NCBI RefSeq assembly: GCF_030316765.1
Contig: NZ_JASZYT010000002.1
Coordinates: forward strand, 310,001 to 374,000
Reading direction: 5' to 3'
Source of the DNA: Variovorax saccharolyticus
GTDB taxonomy: Bacteria; Pseudomonadota; Gammaproteobacteria; Burkholderiales; Burkholderiaceae_C
Length of the DNA stretch: 64,000 bases
Part shown: positions 25,470 through 34,461 of the stretch, piece after piece
Layout: every line of letters begins with the position of its first letter
Position numbering within the stretch: the first letter of the stretch is position 1
The notes under the pieces: generated by a model
What the model saw: the letters and a program-made list of their open reading frames with translations, nothing else
The model's database searches: none
Told to the model about the DNA's origin: nothing
Made by a program: the position numbers and the translations under genes

Positions 25470-26818
25470 GGCCGCCCCTGCGGCCCCGCTCCCTGCGTGC
25501 GCGCCTGCTGCTGTGGCTGGTCGCGCTGCACCTGGTGGCGATCGCGGCCACGGTCTGGTTCTCGTACGTGGCCTACGGCCGCCTGGTCAACAGTTTCATG
25601 GACGACCAGATGCGGCTCGTGGCCGATTCGCATGCGACCCATCACCGGCCGCCGGCCCTGGATGCCACCACCCGCGACGATGCGCTGCATCGCGGCAGCT
25701 TCGTGGTCCAGGTCTGGAGCGCGGACGGCGCTTCGCTGCTGGCTTCCTCCTGGCCCGGGCTGGTGCTGCCGCTGCAGGAGGGATCGGGCTTCAGCGACGT
25801 GCGCCTGGGCAGCGGCAGCGACGACGCGTGGCGTGTCTACACCGCGAAGGCCGGATCGCAGGCCGATGCACCGCGCGTGCAGGTGGTGCAGAACGACGGC
25901 TTTCGCCGCCAGCGCATCGTCCGGCGGGCCCTCTTCGAAAGCCTGCCGATCCTGCTGATGCTGCCGGTCTCGCTGCTGATCCTGCTGTTGATCGTCTCGG
26001 CGGCCTCGCGTTCGCTGCGCGCCGTGGCGCGGGACGTGGCGGCGCAGGAAGAGGGCGAGATGGTCGAAGTCGCGGTCGCCCGCGTGCCCGAGGAGATCGC
26101 GCCGCTGGTGAGCGCCTACAACAGCCTGCTCGGTCGACTGCGCAAGGCGCTCTCGACGCAGCGCCGGTTCATGCAGGATGCGGCCCACGAACTGCGCACG
26201 CCGATGGCCGCGATCGGCCTGCAGATCGAGAACCTGCGGGCCCACGTGCCGGCCGGCGACGCCGTCGAGCGCTTCGCCCAGCTTGAGAGCGGAGTCAGGC
26301 GCGCGCAGCACCTCATCGAGCAGCTGCTGCGCCTGTCGCGCCAGGACGCGCCCGCGGCGGCCGCGAGCGGACCGGTCGATGTCGCGATGCTGCTGCGCGA
26401 CAGCGTGGGGCAGTTGATGGTGCTGGCGGACCAGCGCCGCATCGACGTCGGCTTCGAGGGCCCGACCGTGGCCCTCGTCTGCGCGCCGCCGGCCGATCTG
26501 CGCAGCGTGTTCGACAACCTGATCGACAACGCGGTGCGCTACGCCCGGGAGGGCGGGGTGGTCGACGTGCGCCTGCACGAGGTCGACGGACAGCCGGTGG
26601 TCGACGTGCTGGACGACGGGCCGGGCATTCCGCCCGACCAGCTGCAGCGTGTCTTCGACCGCTTCTTCCGGGCCGCCGGCGCGGCGCCCGGCGGCAGCGG
26701 ACTGGGACTCGCCATCGCACAGGCGGCCGCGCTGCGCAACGGCCTGCGCATCGAGCTCGCGAACCGGGCGGATGCCCAGGGCCTGCGCGCCCGCGTGATC
26801 CTGCCTCGCTCATCCTGA
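25466..26818 (+). CDS. Two-component sensor histidine kinase
   Basis: 450 residues; start GTG overlaps the regulator stop (GTGA). A first membrane span at about 11-35 and a second at about 155-180 enclose a periplasmic sensor of some 120 residues. HAMP-like linker, then the HisKA H-box QDAAHELRTPMAA, N-box FDNLIDNAVRYA, and G-boxes DDGPGIP and GGSGLGLA. QseC/TctE type. Because a periplasmic solute receptor follows two genes later, the sensor may respond to the solute or to metal, as in TctDE-like pairs; this is inference. The periplasmic domain is His-containing (HATHHRPP) directly after the first span, a possible metal site. Confidence 0.92.
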   Translation: MRPPLRPRSLRARLLLWLVALHLVAIAATVWFSYVAYGRLVNSFMDDQMRLVADSHATHHRPPALDATTRDDALHRGSFVVQVWSADGASLLASSWPGLVLPLQEGSGFSDVRLGSGSDDAWRVYTAKAGSQADAPRVQVVQNDGFRRQRIVRRALFESLPILLMLPVSLLILLLIVSAASRSLRAVARDVAAQEEGEMVEVAVARVPEEIAPLVSAYNSLLGRLRKALSTQRRFMQDAAHELRTPMAAIGLQIENLRAHVPAGDAVERFAQLESGVRRAQHLIEQLLRLSRQDAPAAAASGPVDVAMLLRDSVGQLMVLADQRRIDVGFEGPTVALVCAPPADLRSVFDNLIDNAVRYAREGGVVDVRLHEVDGQPVVDVLDDGPGIPPDQLQRVFDRFFRAAGAAPGGSGLGLAIAQAAALRNGLRIELANRADAQGLRARVILPRSS

Positions 26819-26819
26819 G

Positions 26820-26848
26820 CTCATTCAGTCCTCATTCCCTGCTCAGTC
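26820..26848 (+). promoter_or_regulatory. Triple 11-bp direct repeat, OmpR-type operator
   Basis: CTCATTC at 26820, CTCATTC at 26831 and CTCAGTC at 26842 recur with exact 11-bp spacing, one helical turn each, just after the kinase stop and 82 bp before the 111-aa gene. This is the geometry used by PhoB/OmpR-type regulators. A TAGAGT at 26857-26862 could be the -10 box, so the last repeat would overlap the -35 region, as in class II activation. It also sits in the loop of the perfect hairpin GCTGCC/GGCAGC. Confidence 0.65.
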
Positions 26849-26929
26849 GCGCTGCCTAGAGTGGCAGCAGGCCGACCGCGCCGCCCTTCGGGGCTGCGGA
26901 ACGCCCCGTGCAACTCCAGGAGATCCCAC

Positions 26930-27265
26930 ATGCATGCTTCCGTCAAGATCCTCGCCCTCGGCCTCTTCGCCACGCTGGGCGCCTTCGCCTCGATGACCGC
27001 CAGCGCCCAGTCCGACGGCGCCGACTATCGCCCGATGCAGACCAGCAACACGGCGCCGAACCCCGAGGTGAACGCCGGCGCGATGGCCGCAGCGCGCCCG
27101 ACCGGCACCGAGTCCATCGGCCAGTCGACCGCGGCGCCGATGGTCTCGCAGCTGACGCGGGAAGAGGTCTACAAGGGTGCGGTCGAGGCCGCGCATCCCC
27201 TGAACACCGAGTCGATCGGCCAGTCCACCGGCATGGCCGGCATCACCTCGGGTACGCCGCGCTGA
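26930..27265 (+). CDS. Small secreted protein with internal repeat
   Basis: 111 residues. Signal peptide 1-26 (ends MTASAQS), so the mature product of about 85 residues is periplasmic or secreted. Two copies of a motif, TESIGQST, occur at about 63-70 and 95-102, each preceded by a related AAR/AAH-P context, so the mature part is an internal duplication. Composition is rich in Ala, Thr, Ser, Gly with no Cys. It begins with AGGAG 9 nt upstream and lies directly downstream of the two-component operon behind a likely response-regulator operator. Reminiscent of DUF4148-type small exported proteins of Burkholderiales but I cannot assign it. Function unknown. Confidence 0.75.
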   Translation: MHASVKILALGLFATLGAFASMTASAQSDGADYRPMQTSNTAPNPEVNAGAMAAARPTGTESIGQSTAAPMVSQLTREEVYKGAVEAAHPLNTESIGQSTGMAGITSGTPR

Positions 27266-27323
27266 TGGGCGGCGGCGCCAGGCGCTATCCTGCGGTTTCC
27301 TTCGCGAAACCCGGGATCCCGCC

Positions 27324-28358
27324 ATGCGCCACTTCCGTTCCAGATACGCCGCCGTCCTCAGTGCCCTCATGGGGCTGGCGGCGGCGAGCGGCGCCGGCGC
27401 ACAGGGGACGGTCAACGCGCTGTGCAGCACGGACGCCGGCTGGTGCGAGGCGGCGGCGGCCGAGTTCAGCCGCGCCACCGGCATCCGCGTGCTGCAGGCG
27501 CACAAGGGCACCGGCGAGATCGGTGCGCAACTGCGGGCCGAGGCCGCCAATCCCAAGACCGACATCTGGTGGGGCGGCACCGGCGACCCCTTCCTGCAGG
27601 CCGCCGAGGAGGGGCTGCTGGAGCCCTACCGCCCGGCCTACATCAACGACCTGTACGACTGGTCGGTGCGGCAGTACGCGATGTCGGGCAACCGGGTCGG
27701 CGGCTTCTACACCAGCGCCATGGGCTTCGGCTTCAACACCGAGGTGCTCAAGAAGAAGAAGCTTGCCGAGCCGCGCTGCTGGGCCGACCTGATCAAGCCC
27801 GAGTACAAGGGCGAGATCGAGATGTCGCATCCGGCCACCAGCGGCACCGGCTACACGATCATCGCCGGCCTGGTGCAGCTGATGGGCGAGGAGGCCGCCT
27901 TCGACTACCTCAGGAAGCTGCACCGCAACACCAACGCCTACACCCGCAGCGGCCAGGCGCAGGCGCCCAACGTGGCCAAGGGCGAGGTGGCCATCGGCAT
28001 CAGCTTCATCTTCGGCTTTGACAAGTGGCGCCACGACAAGTACCCCGTCAAGGCGATCGCGCCCTGCGAGGGCACCGGTTACGAGATCGGCGGCATCGCG
28101 CTCGTGAAGGGCGCGCGCAACCGCGCCAACGCCCAGCGCTACTACGACTGGCTGATGAGCCCGGCCGGGCAGGCGATCGGCGCCCAGGCGGGCAGCCTGC
28201 AGTCGCCGGCCAACCGGACCTTCAAGCCCGACGCGCGGATCCCGTCGATGGACGGAGTCAAGCTGATCAAGTACGACTTCGAGAAGTACGGCCAGGCGGC
28301 CGAGCGCAAGCGCCTGATCGACCGCTGGACGCGCGAGGTGGAGTCGCAGCCGCGCTGA
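27324..28358 (+). CDS. Periplasmic solute-binding protein, iron(III)/AfuA-like family
   Basis: 344 residues, signal peptide 1-26 (ends GAGAQG). Type II periplasmic binding protein of the Fe(III)/thiamine/2-aminoethylphosphonate group: TDIWWGGTGDPFLQAAEEGLL, MGFGFNTEVL and GGIALVKGARN are typical. The paired Tyr ligands of true ferric-binding proteins are not clear, so the ligand may be organic (phosphonate, tricarboxylate or sugar phosphate). No permease or ATPase is adjacent; with the upstream OmpR-type system the arrangement recalls solute-sensing two-component loci. A GCCGGCCC/GGGCCGGC hairpin lies 21 bp after its stop. Confidence 0.85.
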   Translation: MRHFRSRYAAVLSALMGLAAASGAGAQGTVNALCSTDAGWCEAAAAEFSRATGIRVLQAHKGTGEIGAQLRAEAANPKTDIWWGGTGDPFLQAAEEGLLEPYRPAYINDLYDWSVRQYAMSGNRVGGFYTSAMGFGFNTEVLKKKKLAEPRCWADLIKPEYKGEIEMSHPATSGTGYTIIAGLVQLMGEEAAFDYLRKLHRNTNAYTRSGQAQAPNVAKGEVAIGISFIFGFDKWRHDKYPVKAIAPCEGTGYEIGGIALVKGARNRANAQRYYDWLMSPAGQAIGAQAGSLQSPANRTFKPDARIPSMDGVKLIKYDFEKYGQAAERKRLIDRWTREVESQPR

Positions 28359-28379
28359 GCCTCGTAAGGCTTTGAAACC

Positions 28380-28403
28380 GCCGGCCCTTGCGATCGGGCC
28401 GGC
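28380..28403 (+). terminator. GC hairpin after solute-binding protein gene
   Basis: GCCGGCCC-TTGCGATC-GGGCCGGC: perfect 8-bp arms, 8-nt loop, 21 bp downstream of the stop at 28358. No T-tract follows, so termination would rely on pausing or Rho; it may instead protect the 3' end. Confidence 0.45.
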
Positions 28404-28429
28404 CAGCCCCAGGTCTTGTAAAGTTGAAT

Positions 28430-28454
28430 GTTCGCCGTCGGCGAACCGTTTTTC
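28430..28454 (+). terminator. Palindrome plus T5 in htpG leader
   Basis: GTTCGCCG-T-CGGCGAAC at 28430-28446 is a perfect 17-bp palindrome followed by CGTTTTT. It has the shape of an intrinsic terminator for the solute-binding gene, but it ends only 21 bp before the htpG start, so it could equally be an operator or a 5' leader hairpin of htpG. Confidence 0.45.
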
Positions 28455-28475
28455 CCCTTTGATTGTTCTCGCGCC

Positions 28476-30518
28476 ATGACCATTTCCAAGACCAAACTCC
28501 CGTTCCAGGCCGAAGTCGCCCAGCTGCTGCACCTGGTCACGCATTCGCTCTACTCGAACAAGGAAATCTTCCTGCGCGAGCTGATCTCGAATGCCTCGGA
28601 CGCCTGCGACAAGCTTCGCTTCGAAGCCATCGACCAGCCGGCGCTGTTCGAAGACCAGCCGCAGCTCGAGGTGCGCGTCGCCTTCGACGCCGAAGCCAAG
28701 ACCCTCACGATCACCGATTCCGGCATCGGCCTGAGCCAGCAGGAAGCCATCGACAACCTGGGCACCATCGCCAAGAGCGGCACCAAGGAGTTCATGAGCA
28801 AGCTCTCGGGCGACCAGAAGGCCGACGCACAGCTGATCGGCCAGTTCGGCGTCGGCTTCTACTCGGGCTTCATCGTGGCCGACAAGATCACGGTCGAATC
28901 GCGCCGCGCCGGGCTGCCGGCCGAGGAAGGCGTGCGCTGGGTCAGCAGCGGCGCCGGCGACTTCGAGGTCGACAGCATCGCGCGGCCGCAGCGCGGCACC
29001 AGCGTCACCTTGCACCTGCGCGACGACGCCGAGGAATACCTCAACGCCTGGAAGCTCAAGTCGATCATCGCCAAGTACTCCGACCACATCTCGCTGCCGA
29101 TCCTCATGGAGAAGGAGGAGTGGAAGGAAGGCGAGGACAACAAGGGCGGCGCGATGGTCAAGACCGGCGAATGGGAGCCGGTGAACAAGGCCAGCGCCCT
29201 CTGGAGCCGGCCCAAGAAGGACATCAGCGACGAGCAGTACGTCGACTTCTACAAGAACATCAGCCACGACTTCGAGGCCCCGCTGGCCTGGAGCCACAAC
29301 CGGGTCGAGGGCAACACCGAGTACACGCAGCTGCTCTACATCCCGGCCAAGGCGCCGATGGACCTGTGGAACCGCGACAAGGGCGCCGGCGTCAAGCTGT
29401 ACGTCAAGCGCGTCTTCATCATGGACGACGCCGAGGCGCTGCTGCCCAGCTACCTTCGCTTCGTCAAGGGCGTGATCGACTCGGCCGACCTGCCGCTCAA
29501 CGTCAGCCGCGAACTGCTGCAGGAGAGCCGCGACGTGAAGGCCATCCGCGAAGGCAGCACCAAGCGCGTGCTCGGCATGCTCGAGGACCTGGCGAAGAAG
29601 CAGAAGACCGCGTCCGAGAGCGGCGAGGGCAAGATCGACGTCGGCTCCGGGGAGTCGGTGCCGGCGCCGGAGCCGACCGAAGGCGTCACCGACGTGGTCG
29701 ACAAGAAGGCCGATCACGGCACGCCCGCCGCCGAAGCCGCGGCCGACTACGCCGACGAATCGGGCAAGTACGCGAGGTTCTATGCCGAGTTCGGCGCGGT
29801 GCTCAAGGAGGGCCTGGGCGAGGACTTCGGCAACCGCGAGCGCATCGCCAAGCTGCTGCGCTTCGCCTCCAGCACCAGCGATGCGGTCAGCGTCAGCTTC
29901 GCCGACTACAAGTCGCGCATGAAGGAAGGCCAGGACGCGATCTACTACATCACGGCCGACACGCTGGCCGCCGCCAGGAACAGCCCGCAGCTCGAGATCT
30001 TCAAGAAGAAGGGCATCGAGGTGCTGCTGATGACCGACCGCGTCGACGAGTGGGCGCTCAACTACCTTACCGAGTTCGACGGCACGCCGCTGCAGAGCGT
30101 GGCCAAGGGTGCGGTCGACCTCGGCAAGCTGCAGGACGAGGCCGAGAAGAAGGCGGCCGAGGAAGCGGCGGAGTCCTTCAAGCCGCTGCTGGAGCGCCTC
30201 AAGGAGGCTCTGAAGGACAAGGCCGAGGACGTCCGCGTGACCACGCGGCTGGTCGACTCGCCGGCCTGCCTGGTGGTGCAGGATGGCGGCATGAGCACCC
30301 AGCTGGCGCGCATGCTCAAGCAGGCCGGCCAGCCCGCGCCCGACCTCAAGCCGGTGCTCGAGGTCAATGCCGAGCATCCGCTGGTCCGGAAGCTCGAAGG
30401 CTCGGCGCACTTCGACGACCTGGCCAACATCCTGTTCGACCAGGCCCTGCTGGCCGAAGGCGGCCTGCCGGCCGACCCCGCCGCCTACGTGCGCCGGGTC
30501 AACGCCCTGCTGGTCTGA
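28476..30518 (+). CDS. htpG: Molecular chaperone HtpG (Hsp90)
   Basis: About 680 residues, a little longer than E. coli HtpG (624), owing to insertions in the middle/C-terminal region. N-terminal GHKL ATPase: [16 protein letters not shown], the DSGIGLS loop, [11 protein letters not shown] and [10 protein letters not shown]. Middle domain holds NVSRELLQE. The start [20 protein letters not shown] at 28476 matches the family opening; the ATG at 28428 would cover the leader palindrome. A charged, Pro/Glu-rich insert at about 385-430 ([18 protein letters not shown]) interrupts the middle domain and is not in the E. coli protein. Cytosolic stress chaperone; no clear sigma-32 promoter is seen. Confidence 0.95.
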   Translation: MTISKTKLPFQAEVAQLLHLVTHSLYSNKEIFLRELISNASDACDKLRFEAIDQPALFEDQPQLEVRVAFDAEAKTLTITDSGIGLSQQEAIDNLGTIAKSGTKEFMSKLSGDQKADAQLIGQFGVGFYSGFIVADKITVESRRAGLPAEEGVRWVSSGAGDFEVDSIARPQRGTSVTLHLRDDAEEYLNAWKLKSIIAKYSDHISLPILMEKEEWKEGEDNKGGAMVKTGEWEPVNKASALWSRPKKDISDEQYVDFYKNISHDFEAPLAWSHNRVEGNTEYTQLLYIPAKAPMDLWNRDKGAGVKLYVKRVFIMDDAEALLPSYLRFVKGVIDSADLPLNVSRELLQESRDVKAIREGSTKRVLGMLEDLAKKQKTASESGEGKIDVGSGESVPAPEPTEGVTDVVDKKADHGTPAAEAAADYADESGKYARFYAEFGAVLKEGLGEDFGNRERIAKLLRFASSTSDAVSVSFADYKSRMKEGQDAIYYITADTLAAARNSPQLEIFKKKGIEVLLMTDRVDEWALNYLTEFDGTPLQSVAKGAVDLGKLQDEAEKKAAEEAAESFKPLLERLKEALKDKAEDVRVTTRLVDSPACLVVQDGGMSTQLARMLKQAGQPAPDLKPVLEVNAEHPLVRKLEGSAHFDDLANILFDQALLAEGGLPADPAAYVRRVNALLV

Positions 30519-30541
30519 GGCACGCGCTGCGCGACGCCGCC

Positions 30542-31006
30542 ATGTCCGGCTACTGGTTGATGAAGTCCGAGCCCGACGAGTGCTCGATCGACGACGCCCT
30601 CGCGGCGCCGAAGTCGACCGTGCCCTGGACCGGCGTGCGCAGCTACCAGGCGCGCAACTTCATGCGCGATGCGATGCAGGTCGGCGACGGCGTGCTGTTC
30701 TATCACTCGAGCTGCCCCGAGCCCGGCATCGTCGGCATCGCGCGCGTGGCATCGGGCACCCGGCCCGATCCGACCCAGTTCGATCCGGCCTCGCCCTACT
30801 TCGATGCCGCGTCCAAGGCCGAGCAGCCGCGCTGGCTGCTGCTGGACGTTGAGGCGTTGCGCAAGACCCGCCTGCTGTCGCTGCCGGAACTGCGCGCCAC
30901 GCCGGCGCTGGCCGACATGCTGGTGCTGCGCCGCGGCAACCGGCTGTCGATCACGCCGGTCGAGCCGCAGCACTGGCAGCTCATCACGGAGCAGCTGCTG
31001 GCCTGA
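30542..31006 (+). CDS. EVE domain protein
   Basis: 154 residues made of a single EVE (PUA-like) domain: YWLMKSEPDECSIDD at the start, WTGVRSYQARNFMRD, and VLFYHSSCPEPGIVGIARV. EVE domains bind modified bases; bacterial copies are linked to DNA or tRNA modification and restriction. It follows htpG by 23 bp and may be cotranscribed. Its 3' end overlaps the convergent dmeF gene by 23 bp (30984-31006). Cytosolic. A stand-alone housekeeping-type copy rather than a restriction fusion. Confidence 0.9.
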   Translation: MSGYWLMKSEPDECSIDDALAAPKSTVPWTGVRSYQARNFMRDAMQVGDGVLFYHSSCPEPGIVGIARVASGTRPDPTQFDPASPYFDAASKAEQPRWLLLDVEALRKTRLLSLPELRATPALADMLVLRRGNRLSITPVEPQHWQLITEQLLA

Positions 31007-31979
31007 GCCCGGGGGCCGCCGCCACGCGGTTCACCTCGACCGAGATGTGGACCAGCTCCTCGTGGATGCGCAGCTGCTGCTTGAAGTAGTCCGGCCCCAC
31101 ATCGCTGTCGGTGGCCAGCGAGACGATGCAGGCGTACTTGCCCTTGCCCACGCGCCAGACGTGCAGGTCGCAGAGGGTGGCCGGCACCGGGCTGGCGTCG
31201 ATCACCTCGCGGATCTCGGCCACCACCGGCGCGTTCATCTCGGCGTCCAGCAGCACCCGTCCGGATTCGCGCATCAGGCCCCAGGCCCAAGTCGCGACCA
31301 GCGCGGCGCCGACGATGCCCATCATCGGGTCGAGCCAGCTCGCGCCCCACAGCTTGCCGCCGAACAGCGCGAGGATGGCGAGCACCGAGGTGGCGGCATC
31401 GGCCACCACGTGCATGTAGGCCGAGCGCAGGTTCAGGTCGTCGTGCGCTGCGTGTCCATGGTGGCCGTGGTGGCCGTGGTCGTGCGGACCCTGCGCGGGG
31501 TGGTGGTGGCCGTGGTGCCCGCCGCGCAGCAGCCAGGCACAGAGCAGGTTCACCAGCAGACCCAGCACGGCGATCGCGATCGCCTGGTCGTAGCGGATGG
31601 CGGCCGGGGCCAGCAGCCGCTCGACCGACTGCCAGAGCATCGACGCGGCGACCAGCGCCAGCAGGATCGCGCTGGTGTAGCCGCCCAGGATCTCGATCTT
31701 CCAGGTGCCGAAGGAAAAGCGCCGGTCGGCGGCGAAGCGGCGCGCCGCCGCATAGGCGGCCACCGACAGGCCCAGGGCCACGGTGTGCGAGCTCATGTGC
31801 CAGCCATCGGCCAGCAGCGCCATGGAATTGAAGATCCAGCCGCCCGCGATCTCCAGCACCATCATCAGCGCCGTCAGGCCCGCGGCCCACAGCGTGGCCC
31901 GCTCGGCCAGCGGATTGCCTTCGTCGAAGACGTGGGAGTGCTGCCAGCCCCGGGCGGCGTGAGAAGTCTGGAGGGTCAT
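30984..31979 (-). CDS. dmeF: Cation diffusion facilitator, Co/Ni efflux (DmeF-like)
   Basis: About 331 residues. Six-span CDF transporter: the HxxxD motif in span II ([11 protein letters not shown]) and the span V HVVADA motif are the family's metal sites. A His-rich cytosolic loop ([20 protein letters not shown]) lies between spans IV and V, and an N-terminal [11 protein letters not shown] tag is typical of DmeF, which exports cobalt and nickel. The C-terminal soluble domain follows. Start ATG at 31979, immediately beside the RcnR-type operator and divergent from the DmeR/RcnR regulator. Expression should rise when Ni or Co releases that repressor. Confidence 0.92.
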   Translation of the reverse strand: MTLQTSHAARGWQHSHVFDEGNPLAERATLWAAGLTALMMVLEIAGGWIFNSMALLADGWHMSSHTVALGLSVAAYAAARRFAADRRFSFGTWKIEILGGYTSAILLALVAASMLWQSVERLLAPAAIRYDQAIAIAVLGLLVNLLCAWLLRGGHHGHHHPAQGPHDHGHHGHHGHAAHDDLNLRSAYMHVVADAATSVLAILALFGGKLWGASWLDPMMGIVGAALVATWAWGLMRESGRVLLDAEMNAPVVAEIREVIDASPVPATLCDLHVWRVGKGKYACIVSLATDSDVGPDYFKQQLRIHEELVHISVEVNRVAAAPGLRPAAAP

Positions 31980-31980
31980 A

Positions 31981-31995
31981 TACTGCCCCCCAGTA
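31981..31995. promoter_or_regulatory. RcnR/DmeR operator
   Basis: TACT-G-CCCCCC-AGTA, which is exactly the published TACT-N-C6-AGTA form of the RcnR recognition site, inside TATACT...AGTATA. It lies between the divergent dmeF and dmeR starts (31979 and 32021). Confidence 0.88.
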
Positions 31996-32020
31996 TATTC
32001 GGCAGAACAGGAAGAGGCCC

Positions 32021-32293
32021 ATGAGCCATACGACCAACGCCAGCGCCAAGCTGCTGGCACGGGTGCGCCGCATCAAGGGCCAGGCGGCGGCGCTGGAGGG
32101 CGCACTCGGCGAGGGTGCCGAATGCATGGCGGTGCTGCAGCAGATCGCGGCGATCCGCGGCGCCGTCAACGGCCTGATGCGCGAGGTGCTCGAAGGCCAT
32201 ATCCGCGAGCACCTGGGTCCCGGCGCAAGCGCGGCGCAGCGGGGGGCCGAGACCGAGGCGGTGGTGGCGGCGCTGCGCTCCTATCTGAAGTAG
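32021..32293 (+). CDS. dmeR: Ni/Co-sensing repressor, RcnR/DmeR family
   Basis: 90 residues, all-helical CsoR/RcnR fold. All four metal ligands of E. coli RcnR are kept at the same numbers: His3, Cys35, His60 and His64. Core segments [20 protein letters not shown] match RcnR closely. It represses dmeF until Ni(II) or Co(II) binds, from the TACT-N-C6-AGTA site that lies between them. Name DmeR is chosen because the partner is a CDF (DmeF) rather than RcnA. The C-terminal tail is variable. Divergent from dmeF, start-to-start gap 41 bp. Confidence 0.92.
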   Translation: MSHTTNASAKLLARVRRIKGQAAALEGALGEGAECMAVLQQIAAIRGAVNGLMREVLEGHIREHLGPGASAAQRGAETEAVVAALRSYLK

Positions 32294-32303
32294 CGCCGCC
32301 GGC

Positions 32304-33425
32304 CTATTCGAACTTGTCGCCGGGCGAAAGCGGCGCATGCCGGTAGCTGGCCGGCGTGCGGCTCAGCTTCACCGGCGAGCCGATGCCGCGGTAGCCACCT
32401 TCCATCTCGACCACCATCTCGCGATGCCGCGTGTGCGGATGCTCGAGCGCCGCGTCGACCTCCAGCACCGGCGCTGCCGGCACGCCGGCGGCCATCAGCT
32501 GGTCGACCAGTTTGCGGCCGTCGAAGGCCGCGAGCTGCGCCTCGAGCCGCTGCTTCAGGCCGTCGCGGTTCACCGAGCGCGAGCCGGCGTCGCGGTAGAG
32601 CGGGTCGTCGCTGAGCTCGGGCAAGCCGATCGTGCGGCAGAAGCTCGCGAACTGGCGGTCGTTGCCGACTGCCAGGAAGATCGGGTCGGTGCCGGTCTTG
32701 AGCGCGTCGTAGGGGTAGATGTTCGGGTGTGCGTTGCCGGTGCGGCGCGGCGCGCGGCCGTCGAGGAACCAGTTGGCGGCATGCGGGTGCAGCAGCGACA
32801 GCCCGCTGTCGTAGAGCGCCGCCTCGACGAACTGGCCGCGCCCGCTGCGGTTGCGCTCCTGCAGCGCGAGCAGCACGCCGATCACCGCGTTGAGTCCGGT
32901 CACCATGTCGACCACCGGAAGGCCGACCCGCAGCGGTCCGCCATCGGACTCGCCGTTGATGCTCATGATGCCGGTCATGGCCTGCACCGCGGCGTCGTAG
33001 CCCGGCAGCGCGCCGAGCGGCCCGTCGGCGCCGAAGCCCGACACGCGGCACCAGACCAGGCGCGGGAAGCGCTTCGACAGTTCGTCGTAGCCGATGCCCC
33101 AGCGCTCCATGGTGCCGGTCTTGAAGTTCTCGATCAGCACGTCGGCTTCGGCCACCAGCGCCAGCAGCGCCTCGCGCCCGTCGGCACTGCCGAGGTCGAG
33201 CGCCATGGTGCGTTTGTTGCGGTTCAGGCCGTGGTAATAGGACGCCACGCCATCCTTGAAGGGCGGGCCCCAGGTGCGCGTGTCGTCGCCCTGCGGCGGT
33301 TCGACCTTGAGCACGTCGGCGCCGTGGTCGCCGAGGATCTGGCCGCAGTACGGCCCGCCGAGGATGCGCGAGATATCGAGCACGCGGATGCCGGCCAGTG
33401 CGCCGGTGTTGACAGTCGAGGTCAT
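32304..33425 (-). CDS. CaiB/BaiF family (class III) CoA-transferase
   Basis: 373 residues. Family III CoA-transferase: VLDISRILGGPYCGQILGD at the start, KVEPPQGDDTR, the NRNKRTMALDL and catalytic Asp in PGYDAAVQAMTG. It transfers CoA from a donor such as succinyl-CoA to an organic acid. It ends an operon of acyl-CoA dehydrogenase, Bug receptor and CoA-transferase. Together these suggest an imported acid that is converted to its CoA ester and dehydrogenated. Its start is 16 bp after the Bug stop. Cytosolic. The acceptor acid cannot be read from sequence. Confidence 0.9.
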   Translation of the reverse strand: MTSTVNTGALAGIRVLDISRILGGPYCGQILGDHGADVLKVEPPQGDDTRTWGPPFKDGVASYYHGLNRNKRTMALDLGSADGREALLALVAEADVLIENFKTGTMERWGIGYDELSKRFPRLVWCRVSGFGADGPLGALPGYDAAVQAMTGIMSINGESDGGPLRVGLPVVDMVTGLNAVIGVLLALQERNRSGRGQFVEAALYDSGLSLLHPHAANWFLDGRAPRRTGNAHPNIYPYDALKTGTDPIFLAVGNDRQFASFCRTIGLPELSDDPLYRDAGSRSVNRDGLKQRLEAQLAAFDGRKLVDQLMAAGVPAAPVLEVDAALEHPHTRHREMVVEMEGGYRGIGSPVKLSRTPASYRHAPLSPGDKFE

Positions 33426-33441
33426 GGCTGGCTCCCTGGCT

Positions 33442-34428
33442 TCAGTCCAGCTGCGCGCCGGACTTCTTGACCACGTCTTTCCACTTGGCGGTCTCCGACA
33501 CGATGAAGCGTCCGAGCTGCTGCGGCGAGCCGTCCGTGGCCGGCTCCAGGCCCTGGGAGGCGAACAGCTGCCTGACCTTCGGCGTCGCCAGCGCGTCGGC
33601 GAAGGCCTTGTTGAGCTTGGCGACCGTGGCCGGCGGCGTGCCGGCCGGCGCCACGATGCCGAAGAAGACGCTGACGTCGTAGCCCGTGACGCCTTGCTCG
33701 GCCAGCGTCGGCAACTCCGGCAGGGCTTGCGAGCGCTGCGCCGTGGCGATGCCGAGCGCGCGCAGCTTGCCGGCCTTGACGTAGGGCAGCGCGGTCAGCA
33801 CGTCGGTGAAGCTCATCGACACCTGGCCGCCCAGCAGGTCGTTGAGCGCCGGGCCGGTGCCCTTGTAGGGCACGTGCTGCAGGTCGGTGCCGGCGATGCC
33901 GTTGAACAGCACGCCCGCTAGGTGCGAGGAGGCGCCGTTGCCCGACGAGGCGTAGCTGAGCTTGCCCGGGTTGGCCTTGGCGTAGGCGATCAGCTCGCGC
34001 ACATCCTTCGCGGGCACCGAGGGGTTCACCACCAGGATGTTGGGCAGATAGCCGATCTGGATCACCGGCGCGAAGCTCGTGGTCGGGTCGTAGTTGATCT
34101 TGCGGTAGAGGCTCGAATTGATGGCCAGCGGGCCCGAGGTGCCGAACAGCAGCGTGTGGCCGTCGGCCGGGGCGCGGGCCACGTACTCGGCGCCGATGTT
34201 GCCGCCGGCGCCGGCCCGGTTCTCGACGATCACGGGCTGGCCCAGCGTGTCCTTGATCTCGGCCGCCAGGGTGCGCGCCATCGCGTCGGTGGGGCCGCCC
34301 GGCGGGAACGGGATGATCAGGGAAACCGGCTTGGTCGGGAAGGCCTGGGCATGGGCCGTCGACAGTGCGGGCAGCAGGGGCAGGGCACCGAAGGCGCTGG
34401 CGAGGATCAGGGTCTTGAGCAGTTTCAT
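33442..34428 (-). CDS. Bug family tripartite tricarboxylate receptor (TctC-like)
   Basis: 328 residues; signal peptide 1-27 (ends STAHAQA), then AFPTKPVSLIIPFPPGGPTD. Second-lobe motif PYKGTGPALNDLLGG is present. It is the middle gene of the acyl-CoA dehydrogenase/Bug/CoA-transferase operon, so its ligand is probably the acid that the two enzymes process. No TctA/B genes. The four Bug proteins here differ in sequence enough to be separate paralogues rather than recent copies. Confidence 0.9.
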   Translation of the reverse strand: MKLLKTLILASAFGALPLLPALSTAHAQAFPTKPVSLIIPFPPGGPTDAMARTLAAEIKDTLGQPVIVENRAGAGGNIGAEYVARAPADGHTLLFGTSGPLAINSSLYRKINYDPTTSFAPVIQIGYLPNILVVNPSVPAKDVRELIAYAKANPGKLSYASSGNGASSHLAGVLFNGIAGTDLQHVPYKGTGPALNDLLGGQVSMSFTDVLTALPYVKAGKLRALGIATAQRSQALPELPTLAEQGVTGYDVSVFFGIVAPAGTPPATVAKLNKAFADALATPKVRQLFASQGLEPATDGSPQQLGRFIVSETAKWKDVVKKSGAQLD

Positions 34429-34461
34429 GGTTGTCTCGATGTGTTCTTGTGCGGGTCTGGA

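Noticed and set aside
28369..28410. Sigma-32 heat-shock promoter upstream of htpG
   Set aside because: A TTGAAA at 28372 and a CCCCA near 28406 are about 28 bp apart, too far for a -35/-10 pair.
27285..30410. Minus-strand open frame of 1041 codons opposite the receptor and htpG
   Set aside because: It is antisense to two confidently identified genes and has the repetitive Arg/Ala/Leu pattern of a GC-skewed shadow frame.
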